Shown here: piece by piece, positions 55,157-64,000 of the stretch
Numbering within the stretch: position 1 is the stretch's first letter
How the letters are laid out: every line of letters begins with the position of its first letter
Assembly: GCA_022453515.1 (NCBI GenBank)
Contig: JAJNNY010000093.1
Span: 1 to 64,000 of the forward strand
DNA length: 64,000 bases
Reading direction: 5' to 3'
Source: Astrocystis sublimbata
Taxonomy: Eukaryota; Ascomycota; Sordariomycetes; Xylariales; Xylariaceae
Notes under the pieces: model-generated
What the model saw: the letters and a program-made list of their open reading frames with translations, nothing else
The model's database searches: none
Told to the model about the DNA's origin: nothing
Program-made: the position numbers and the translations under genes

Positions 55157-56502
55157 TTACGGCTTGGTTAGTAATGTATCTTGGAATTTCTCTCGTGCTT
55201 CTTTCTGCATTTCGGTAAGGTCGTTATCCCAGATCGTGTGGAAGAGGTCATGTATCTTCTTCAAGAACAACTCATGATCCGTGCCGCCTACCTCCTCGTC
55301 CCTCCAATGGAATAGATCGAGAGCCTTTCGGGTAGCACCCGGAAGCCACTGGTCACGATCGAATCGCATCGCATTATACGCAGCCAAGGCGTCGCGGCAT
55401 ATCTGCGATGTCGCCTTGCCCGATTGATGTGACGTGATATCGCGATTAGCGCACTCTAGCACCGTAGACAACACCAACGCATCTTCGATGCCAAACCCGG
55501 CGCCTGAACCAAGATGAGGCCCCGAAGCGTGAGCTGCGTCGCCTGCAATCGCTACGCATCCAAAGTTGTAACAAGGTGCTGGGTGATCATACATGTCGAA
55601 TAATCCCCATTTGTCCAGCTTTTCGGGTAGCAGGTCGACGAGCCCGCAAATGGAAGGATGCCAATCCTTGAACAGCTCGACAACCTCTGCCTTGGTCCCC
55701 GGGGCCGTATGTCGTTCATGCTGCCAGGGTCCCGTGTCCGTGCCGACGAACAGAGCGTTCAATAGGGTTCCTCCCGCAACGGGATATGTGATTATATGCG
55801 CGTCTGGTCCGTTATACATGTGTCGGCTCAATGTTCTCTCGTGGCTTAAAACTTTCTGCGCCTTCTCCATCGGGATCAAAGACCGGAAGCAGAAATTGCC
55901 GGTATATCGCGGGAATGATGCCGGATTCTCCTCGCCGAGCATGAGCTGACGCACTCGGGAGCGAAGTCCATCGCATCCAATAACTGGATGCAAGGTCAAG
56001 TCAGCATAGCGCCGCAGAGCAAGAGACGAGAGCGAAACGCAATACCAATATCAGCTTCATCCGAAGTCCCATCCTTGAACCTCAAGTCCACTTTCCCATC
56101 ATCCCTCTGCACCAACGACTCGATCTCCTTATTGAACCGCACTCTGCCAGCCGGGATGTGCGCCCCCCACGCCTCGAGGAACTCGTATCGCCTGCCGCCC
56201 TGGAACGCATCATAGCCGATGAACAGCCTCGCGATGATTTCGTTGTTTTCTTTGCCGTTGACCCATTTGAAATATTCGTCTTGCTTCGACGACGACGCCA
56301 CTTTCTTGTAGATGACGTGCACGAGCGGATCGATGCTCATGAGGGCGCTCTCGGCGTTGGGGCTGAAGCCGATGCCCGCGCCTATCTCCGTGAAGGCGGG
56401 CGCGCGCTCGTAGAGCGTGTAGGAGACCCCGCGCCGCTCGAGCCCCAGGGCCAGGATGACGCCGGTGATGCCGGCGCCGACGATGGCGACGTGGATGCCC
56501 AT
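55157..56502 (-). CDS. FAD-dependent monooxygenase, salicylate hydroxylase-like
   Basis: Two exons, 56502-56046 and 55983-55157, with a 62 bp intron (GTATTG...CCAG), give 427 residues. It is a class A flavoprotein monooxygenase: GxGxxG at 9-14 (VAIVGAGITGVILALGLERRG region) for the ADP of FAD, a DG motif at 157-158 (VIGCDGLRSRVR) linking FAD and NAD(P)H binding, and GDAAH at 300-304 (IAGDAAHASGPHLGSGAG) for the ribityl chain. These enzymes hydroxylate aromatic rings or oxidise polyketide/terpenoid intermediates with NAD(P)H and oxygen. No signal peptide; cytosolic. The substrate cannot be deduced. It is divergent from the GRE2-type reductase across 696 bp. Confidence 0.88.
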
Positions 56503-57198
56503 ATTGGATCGCGGCCTGGAAAGAGGGGGATTTGAGTTTGCGGCTTTTAGACCATTGAGGAAAAAGTAGCCATTTTGAAGAATAGGTCATTAAATCCGAA
56601 GGAGTTGCCTACGAAGGACTGCAGTATTTGACAGGGGAGTAGCGATACATGCTGCATGGAAACCGGGGCACGCTAGCTATTGAGGGCTTGTAAATCGGTA
56701 CACGATGCAACCACGCCCGAGCATCCATGCATCGTTATTTGCTGTTTGGGTCCGGGGCGTTCCTTATTCGACCCCCATTGCGTCAAGGTTGCGGGGATCG
56801 GCTGTAGCTATGTCCGGTCCCGAGACCTCTGCATTGCGAAACGCATGGAAATAAACAAACTGTCGCTGAGAAATTCCCCCTAATGCCCTATCTGGGAATA
56901 ACCCAGCTGTGTAGTACCATGTAACAACCACATACATGCAACTGGAACCGGTTGTCAAGAGTGCATATCTTTACGCCGATGGTGCTGGCACCCGGCCAAT
57001 GTCTCGGGAGTCAGTTGGGGAAATCGGTCGGAACCCGAGGTCCGACATGGATGTGATGGTTCAACCGCAGATGCTTCGCTTTCCTCTTCGGTCTATCCCT
57101 CTAGCTGACAAAACGTAGATTTAAAGACAGGGACCTTTTGGGAGCATGGTTCAGCTTACAATCTAGAAACACGTCAAAGGTCTGGAAAACGTAGCGCG
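56503..57198. promoter_or_regulatory. shared divergent promoter of the monooxygenase and the reductase
   Basis: 696 bp lie between two divergent oxidoreductase start codons. A CCAAT-type or TATA element cannot be placed with certainty. Co-regulation is an inference from the arrangement. Confidence 0.4.
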
Positions 57199-58505
57199 AT
57201 GGGGAGCGATGATAGTCGGAAGGTCGAGCGAGTACTCCTCACTGGTGAGTTGGAGTAGATCTCGGTCGTTGTTCTAGCTACCCCAACTGATGATTGAAAT
57301 GGGTGGAAATTTGCTGACTAGGCTTTACATCAGGAGGCTCGGGGTTCATTGCTTCGCATGTGCTAAACGCCCTTTTGAACGATGGCAGGTAGGCAAGCAC
57401 CTTACCTCAAGAATACTAAATAGTATGTAAGCTGATGTGCCTATGGGAAGATTCGAAGTCGTAGTTACGGCCAGGTCGCAGGAGAAGGGAAAGAGAATCC
57501 AAGAGTCTGTCAAACCACATCATATTTCCTACGTAGTCGTCGAAGACATTGCGAAAGAAGGCGCATTCGACAATGTATGTATTTACGTCCGTGACACTAT
57601 TTGCCGATGTACTCATGAATCGATGCAGGTGTTCGAGTCCCAGCCCTTCGACTATGTCGTGCACACTGCATCTCCATACCACATAGACGTCCAGGACCCT
57701 GTGAAGGACTTTTTGGAACCGGCAATAAACGGTACAACTGGACTGCTAACGGCTGTCTACATACATGCCCCAACGGTTAAGCGCGTGGTCATCACTTCAT
57801 CTTCGGCAGCTATCATAGACCCGGACTTTCGCACCGAGGTCTATGATGAAAGCTGCTGGGCGCTTACAACTTACGAGGACGCGATACGGGACCCGGCCAG
57901 GAATGCCTATAGAGCTAGCAAGGTATCCCCAATTCCCTGTGTGAGTCTCATATTGTTAGTTCGCTTGTACTGACAGTCTACAGCGCCTTTCTGAGAAGAG
58001 CGCATGGGAATTCATGGACACAACAGTTCGAAAGACGTTCGATCTAGCCGTCATCAACTGCACGTACACATTCGGGCCCGTGCAGCAGAAGCTCCCCAGC
58101 CTATCCGCCATGAACACATCCAACCATCGCGTCCGCGACATGCTGATGGGCAAAATGAAGGACGGCCTTGAGCCAACGGCGCCCGTGTTCACGTGGGTAG
58201 ACGTGCGAGATGTGGCGATGGCTCACTTAAAGGCCATGACGCTCCCAGAAGCAGGCGGCAATCGCTTCTATATCGTGGGCGGCCACTTCTCGAACAAGCA
58301 GATCGCCGACGTGATTAGGGAGCGTTTCCCGCAGTTCGCGAATCGGCTCCCAGCTGATGCTGTGGACGATGTGCCGAGCGATGTGTACCGTTTTAATAAT
58401 AGCAAGTCGAAAAAGGTTTTGGGGCTCAACTACACCTTATTCGAGAAGAGTATTATCGACACGGTCGAATCTATGCTGGATCGGTTCCCTGAGCTGACGC
58501 CGTAG
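57199..58505 (+). CDS. NAD(P)-dependent GRE2/dihydroflavonol-4-reductase-like reductase
   Basis: Five exons: 57199-57244, 57334-57388, 57451-57574, 57629-57922 and 57984-58505, for 346 residues; all joins keep frame. It is an extended short-chain dehydrogenase: VLLTGGSGFIASHVL (about 13-27) is the TGxxGxxA cofactor site, FDYVVHTASPYHIDVQDP follows, then TSSSAA with the catalytic serine region and the YRASK catalytic Y-x3-K split just after K by intron 4. The C-terminal half has TWVDVRDVAMAHLKAM, typical of the GRE2/DFR group that reduces aldehydes and ketones with NADPH. Intron 3's donor is GTATGT; intron 2 uses a GGAAG acceptor, which is less usual. Cytosolic, substrate unknown. Confidence 0.88.
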
Positions 58506-60071
58506 GAGCTTTAGGCCGCTGGGTTAGGGCAGACGAGATGGAATGGAGCGCTATACCTCATTGGGGGAGCTCGTAGATGGAGAATGACATCAGCTACCTA
58601 GGTAGATCGATGGAATCTATTTTGGAGAACTAGATCTACATCGTGAGAATCGCTTCTTGTTCAAAGTTGAGAACGTGTAGCCGTTAATTTGTCTATCTAT
58701 TATTCCTTCATATGTCTCTTCCAACATACGATTATGATAGGAGCTATAAACAAGATCTACCTGCTGCTGTCAAAATTGCATACTTCAGTTGCATCTATGA
58801 GGACGGACAGGGGGCGAGGGGTTGTATTGGGGTAGTATATTTCGGTCAATTGCCCGTGTGTGAGTGGCAGCGATGCAACCGAGCGATTCCGCGTTGCGTC
58901 ACACGACAACGGCAAGTGAGCTGACGCGAGAAGCCAACTACGATAAGGTCATGCAGTTGTAGATGGGATCTAGACCGCGCGCCACATGCCCGCTGACATT
59001 CTGCCTTTCCCCCTTTCTGTTTAATTGCCTGGTTGCCTGCCTAAGGCGACAATTATTGGTGTCGATATACTTATAGCTTTCTCGCCATTCCATCCGACTC
59101 AATCAACGCATCACTATGCGATCGAAACGAATACTCGAACAATGCGTGTGGCCTCGGAGTGTGTGCTTCGAAGGTATAGTGGCCTACTCTTTTGGGTAAC
59201 CTTCTCGGAATGCTTGGCGTTTTGATTATGAAGTTCTTGCCCAGATTCCCAGAGCCAAGGACGGGTTCGCGAGCAGGCGGGGGAGGCAACAACCTCGCAG
59301 TAGCATCTCACGATCCCAATGCAGTTCGGCGGAGTCGCACCGGTTCTCTGTCAACTGGAGCGGTGTATCTGTCTGTCCAAGTATGCAGTGGTCATGCAAT
59401 CTCGCGGACACACAACCTGTCGCGTCGGCACCACTATACACCAGTGTGCATGACATCGTCACCCTATTCGAGCGGAAACGGTTGGAGTCGCGACCAATGA
59501 AGAATGTTCGCCCTGTCTCATAATCTATGCTTTCGCACAATTGGACCTTATTCCCTCCTGGCTGCTACCCAAGGAACCAGCCGACGAATTGGCAGTCGGG
59601 AATCCGGATGTTGGGGGCCATCTGCTATCCCTCGACAAGACGTGCATACGGGTTGCATTAGCATACGGCGCCATGCCACATGTCAACCATAAATTGCTGT
59701 ACTCTACCTCCCTATATCGCGACGCTTATGTCTCTGCCAACCCAATTATTGTGTGGGCTCGCCAATCCGACGGCACTAACCGTGAATCTGCCTTGGCTCC
59801 CGGTCTGAAAAGTCGCCTGACGCTTGCGCCAGTCCCTTGCGCCGCGCGAGCATGATTGGGTGCGTAGATATGACTTGGGAGGCAGGCTGGAAGGTAGGCG
59901 CGGGATGCGATATATGATGGATGATGCATGGCGGGATCAATAGTATACAAGCAACTGCACATCCGCCACCCGACGCCCGTGTCGGCCTGCGAGACATATC
60001 ATGTATCATGCTTTCTGCGCATTGCTTTTTGAGGTGTGACGGCACATAAGACGTTAAAATCGACTTTCAAC
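58506..60071. other. intergenic, no gene seen
   Basis: 1.6 kb. Includes an ACCTAGGTAG palindrome near 58594. Small frames (58712-58924, 59192-59500, 59541-59855) have no recognisable content. Confidence 0.5.
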
Positions 60072-60599
60072 ATGGCTGCGCCGATGGAAGCACACATCAC
60101 GCGGGTTGCGGAACTTCATAATACCATTCTCGCTCGCCAGGTCATCACACAGACTCTTACCTACCCCGACTATACGACTACCGCCGTCGTGACACTCGGC
60201 GCCGCCGAACCCTCCGGCGGCCCCCCAGTCTCCCCGCCCGTCTCGTCAGGGGACTCGCAGGGTTCGCAAGGATTATCCTCCTCGGCCATCGGAATCATCA
60301 TCGGGTCCATCGTGGGTGCCATTGTGCTGGCCCTCATCATATGGGTGGGATGCATCATACGCCGGCGCCAGATAGAGGCCGAGATCGAGGAATACGAGAA
60401 CGAGATCGTGGCTTTGGAGTATGATAACATGATACAGCGACCCCGACGAGCATACTGGCCTCGCTTTCCCATGTCGATACCGCCGCCCGCTGTGCCTACG
60501 TACTGGGCAAGACCGCCGCAGACTACGTATACGGCGAATGGGGCGGGGCGGAGGGCTTCGTCGTCGTATGTCTACTATGATGATCGGCGGTATGAATGA
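60072..60599 (+). CDS. single-pass membrane protein, hypothetical
   Basis: A 175-residue protein starting at the ATG at 60072 (MAAPMEAHITRV), in good context after TTCAAC. An N-terminal hydrophilic region ends in a Gly/Ser/Pro stretch (about 45-70). One membrane helix (SSAIGIIIGSIVGAIVLALI region, about 70-93) is followed by CIIRRRQIEAE, a basic cytosolic anchor, and a Tyr/Pro/Arg-rich tail. Extracellular-N, cytosolic-C topology is the likely one. There is no classical signal peptide. Small fungal proteins of this shape are common and uncharacterised. Confidence 0.6.
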   Translation: MAAPMEAHITRVAELHNTILARQVITQTLTYPDYTTTAVVTLGAAEPSGGPPVSPPVSSGDSQGSQGLSSSAIGIIIGSIVGAIVLALIIWVGCIIRRRQIEAEIEEYENEIVALEYDNMIQRPRRAYWPRFPMSIPPPAVPTYWARPPQTTYTANGAGRRASSSYVYYDDRRYE

Positions 60600-61243
60600 T
60601 GGCCTTGTGTCACTGAACTCATAAGTTGAAAGACGTGATTCGAAAGCGTACAAGCTCCATGGGTGGTCAAAGGCTCGTTTGCGCCACGGAGATAAGGTCG
60701 GATGAAAAGGAGGATCGGTTCCCAAATGAACTAGGTAGTTCGTGCCCCTATTTCCCATCATGAGAGTTGGATCGCGATGATGCAGCCAATATGCACAAAA
60801 GCTCAAGGTCAGTAGAACATGGATCCTATTAACGAGAAATAAGTCCTAACAGTCTTTAGGGCGTGATTGTTCTGATGTTGAGGCATGGCAAGACGTCCGA
60901 CACATACATACCTAGGTACATAGCGCCATCATCACATAGGTTTACGTGAAGTTTCATGCCGCGCCGCAGAAACCGTAATGAGCACTTATGTGGTCGGTCA
61001 TATAATAATTATGTATATAAAAATATCTTTATAATCATGCAGACATAAAACCTTTTATTGGCAGGCTACGTTGCGCCGAGGTTTCCCACCATCAACGCAT
61101 ATACAACAGGACGCCGGACACACATCTCAAGTCATGGCACACCATGGATACATCGACTCCAGAACCTTCCCAATTGCTGCTGCTAGTAGTACCTGTAGTC
61201 CTTTCCGCGATCGATATCGCTATCGATCCCCTTCTTGAAATCC
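60600..61243. other. intergenic, no gene seen
   Basis: 3' flanks of two convergent genes, with AT-rich sequence near 61000-61060 and a TACCTAGGTAC palindrome near 60910. Confidence 0.5.
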
Positions 61244-62394
61244 CTAATGATCAATGCGCATCACGACCTTAGCGAAGTGCTTCTTCTCCTCCAAGCGTCG
61301 ATACGCATCCTTAGCCTCCGCAAGCTCAAACACGACATCGTCTACAGCAGGCTTAATCCCCTTCTCATCGATAAAGCTCACAAGCTCCCGAAACTGCGCC
61401 CGGGTTCCTCCGAAAAGTCCCCGGACAATACAAGTGTGCATCACAGCCGCGAGCAGAGGGACAGGCTCGGCGCTCGCATCGCCGACTAACCCAACGGGCA
61501 CCAGCACGCCATCTGCCCGCACAGCCGCCAGCGACTGCGGGAAGCTCTGGTTGCCTCCCACGTCGATAACGAAGTCAAATCCCCTTCCGCACGGTGTATG
61601 CTGTCGCGCTTCCACGCCCCAGGAGTCTGGGTTTGTGCGGTAGTTGACGGTATGCGCGGCACCTAGTGTGACGAGCCGCGCTGCCTTATCGTCCGTGGAA
61701 GTGGTTGCTACGACCGTAGCCCAGGCAGCCACAGCAAGCTGCAATGCTGCGATGCTCACACCGCCCGTGCCCTGGACCAGGACCCAAGAGTCGGGCCCGA
61801 CTTGCTTGCCTTTGAGCCCGAAAAGCGCGTTCCATGCCGTGGTCCATGTGCATGTGAGCGTCGAGGCAGAGAGCCAATCGAGAGATTTGGGGGCCGAGAC
61901 TAGTGCGGATTCTGGAAACACGGCGTGAGAGCGAAGCGTCCCCGGGCTTCCCATGCCTAGCATGGCTTTGGTGTCTGCGAGTGTGGATGGCGCGTCGTCG
62001 CCGCTGGATTCGACTAGGTTGGGCGCGAGGTGTGTCACTACGCGGTCGCCGGGGCGGAAGTCTTGTACGGATGAGCCGACGGCTTCTACTGCTCCGGCAC
62101 CGTCGCAGCCAGGTATGACAGGAGGCTGAATGGGTCCTGAGATGGTCTTGATCGTAGATTTTTGAGTTAGCTAAGATCGCTTGTTGTTTCGGTGCCGAAC
62201 AGACATGGATGGCAATCGTGACATACCCCTGGGGTTGCGATCATGAGATCCCGGTAGTTCAAGCTGGCGGCGTGCATTTTGACCAGCACTTCCTTGGGAC
62301 CAAGGTCGCTATGTGAGGGTACTGGAATATCGCTTTGGTATTCGAGAGAGTTCTCGAAGCCATTCTGGCTATTCAAGATCCATTGACGTGCCAT
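61244..62394 (-). CDS. MDR-superfamily oxidoreductase (quinone reductase/ADH-like)
   Basis: Two exons, 62394-62227 and 62146-61244, joined across an 80 bp intron (GTATGT...CAAG) in phase 0, for 356 residues. The GroES-like half has VLVKMHAASLNYRDLMIA (about 37-54) and PPVIPGCDGAGAVEAVG; the Rossmann half has VLVQGTGGVSIAALQLAVA and FDFVIDVGG. The structural-zinc Cys4 lobe of classical alcohol dehydrogenase is absent, so it is of the zinc-independent or zinc-type-like quinone oxidoreductase group, which reduces double bonds or carbonyls with NADPH. The acceptor was placed at CAAG because a splice at the nearby CTCAG breaks frame. Substrate unknown; it may serve with the neighbouring oxidoreductases. 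Confidence 0.85.
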
Positions 62395-63053
62395 CGTGTA
62401 GTGGTTGTGAGATTTGCTTCGGATGGGTTATGAGACTGAGGGCGTTATCTCTCTCAATAGTTCAGGCAAAAGATGATGACTTGCATCGTTGATATAGTCC
62501 TTGAGAATGGAAGCCATGATTCTATATATGAGTCTGGGAAAACAGGCAACGGCGAATTTCTTGTCCCATCGTTCGTCTTAATGAACATCGCATGATCGCC
62601 CAAGTGTATGTACACTGATGATTAATAATGCAAAATTCTCGTGCTAAATTCAATGTACTATCTCGGAGTAGTGTCGATATAATAGTCGCATAAGAATGGA
62701 CTGACAACTATCATGTCAGAGTAAATCGACATGCAATCTTCACCGTTTGAGATGGTAGTCCAGATGGCGCATTGTCCGTGCAGGCATCGTGGGATTCTGC
62801 GGCTAAGATTCATTTACCGAATCAGGTCTAGCGCAACTAAGAGCCCGCACAAGGGGTCAAATTGATTCTCCTAATTAGGAAAGGTGCACTCAACCAGCGC
62901 TCATTTGCATGGACAGCGTGCTTAGAAATGCATATTGTATTTCGCCAATCGAAGGTTTTGTGATAAATCCTGACCTCCTGAATGATATTACTCATTCTCT
63001 TCGTATCATCACAAACTTTAGAATTGATTTCCCTAAACCAGTTTACGGCTGAA
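62395..63053. promoter_or_regulatory. divergent intergenic region of the MDR gene and the regulator gene
   Basis: 659 bp separate two divergent start codons. No specific factor site can be named. A small frame on the minus strand (62837-63229) is an opposite-strand shadow of the next gene. Confidence 0.4.
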
Positions 63054-64000
63054 ATGGATCCGCCTAGCTTTACCTTCGTGACTGAGGTCGGCACCGCAGG
63101 GATGTCCAAGACCGCTGCGAAGCAGATGAGATCGCACATCACCAAGACCAACTTCGCAAAGAGACGCGCGCGACTTGCCAAAACCAAGAAAGATACAAAA
63201 CATAAGATAGCTCGCCAACCAAACCCCAATAATGATGATTATAAAATCATAACGGAAGTTAGCGGAAATGGCTCGGGTAGTCCAAGTCCAGAACCCCTTT
63301 CCCGACAGACTAATGCAGACGGCTACGACCGCGTATTCGCATATCGTAAGCATGCATCCCACTTCTATACTCGTAGAAGTAGATATACGTGCATCCATGC
63401 TAAGAGTCCTGCAGTATCTATGCAATGGTCCCACATCTTCTTAGACGGAACCCATTATCCCTCAAGCGCCAACGAAGCAGACTGGGTGAGCCTCCTGATC
63501 TCCGAGCCCGCCCTGGTCGAGTCCTCCATGGCAGTGGGGCTACGGCATTGGTCGCCGAGGAACGACTGCCAACAAATTGCCAATGAGTACTCCTCCAAGG
63601 CGACGGAGACCATTATTCGACGTATTGGTTCCGGACGAGCCACGACGGACGCGATGATAGCCGCGGTGCTCACGATGGCGTTTGGGGAGCGTCTGCTGAG
63701 TAACGACGTCGCTTGGAATATACATATAGACGGCGCGGTTCAATTGGTTAAGGAGCGGGCGTCGCGAGGAACGGCAGCTCTACCGCCTTGGGTTGAGGAT
63801 ATGCTTATCAAGTATACACGGCTGCTCTCACGTTCTGTTTTGGGAGTGCTGAGACTGATCGACTGAATAGGGATGTTATCAATGACGTATTCGGATTTCC
63901 TAGATTCTACCACAAGAAGCTTGTCGACGCAGCTCATTCATCGAAAGTTTCACAATATCCGTCTCTGGTGCGCATAGCAGGTCTTTGTGAGACCCTGTCT
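63054..64000 (+). CDS. fungal transcription-factor-like protein, runs off the right edge
   Basis: Exon 1 is 63054-63811 and exon 2 begins at 63871 and is open at base 64000; the 59 bp intron has a GTATAC donor and GAATAG acceptor, and the join gives IKDVINDVFGFPRFYHK. The start MDPPSFTFVTEVG lies at 63054. Residues 25-50 are basic (MRSHITKTNFAKRRARLAKT), followed by a Ser/Pro-rich linker and then the first helices of a fungal transcription-factor/DUF3468-like regulatory region (LISEPALVESSMAVGL, AWNIHIDGAVQLVKERA). The usual Zn2Cys6 cluster is absent, as in many proteins of this group. A regulator for the adjoining oxidoreductases is possible but unproven. The C-terminus is outside the window. 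Confidence 0.75.

Overview
The window is nuclear DNA of a filamentous ascomycete (Pezizomycotina). The evidence is short (48-103 bp) GT-AG introns in most genes, a fungal HET-domain gene, an ApsA/Num1-type cortical protein, SAT4-like and fungal-transcription-factor-like proteins, and transposon relics full of C-to-T changes of the kind made by repeat-induced point mutation (RIP). I cannot name the genus. No rRNA, tRNA or CRISPR array was found.

Layout. 0-14 kb: a possible gene running off the left edge, a kinase-like protein, a small Cys-rich protein, an F-box protein, a gag relic, a secreted repeat protein, a nuclear/F-box-like hypothetical and a DHA1 drug transporter. 16.5-20.4 kb: a housekeeping block with the splicing factor SLT11, the complex III assembly factor MZM1 and the ribosome-associated J-protein ZUO1; MZM1 and ZUO1 diverge from a shared 404 bp promoter. 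21.1-31.7 kb: an accessory island. It holds a large HET gene broken by an in-frame TGA and by a 2.4 kb pogo/Fot1-like element, a second 1.1 kb pogo-like element with different ends, a frameshifted HNH-type pseudogene, a minisatellite and a probable solo LTR. 32-35 kb: a PEP mutase/isocitrate lyase-family enzyme and the splicing factor CWC24. 38.4-46.2 kb: one very large gene (2572 aa) for an ApsA/Num1 homologue with about 44 copies of a 26-residue coiled-coil repeat and a C-terminal PH domain. 46.2-53.3 kb: a 7 kb gene-free stretch holding a G-quadruplex-type tract, a diverged array of 206-226 bp repeats and a 344 bp MITE. 53.3-64 kb: a 7-TM SAT4-like protein, a flavin monooxygenase, a GRE2-type reductase divergent from it, a single-pass membrane protein, an MDR oxidoreductase and a fungal regulator running off the right edge.

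How genes may work together. The last block has the make-up of a small catabolic or secondary-metabolite cluster, but no backbone enzyme is in the window. SLT11 and CWC24 both act in spliceosome activation and first-step catalysis, though they lie 17 kb apart. The most informative single locus is the HET gene: its reading frame resumes exactly at the TA duplication on the far side of the transposon, so the pre-insertion gene structure can be read directly.
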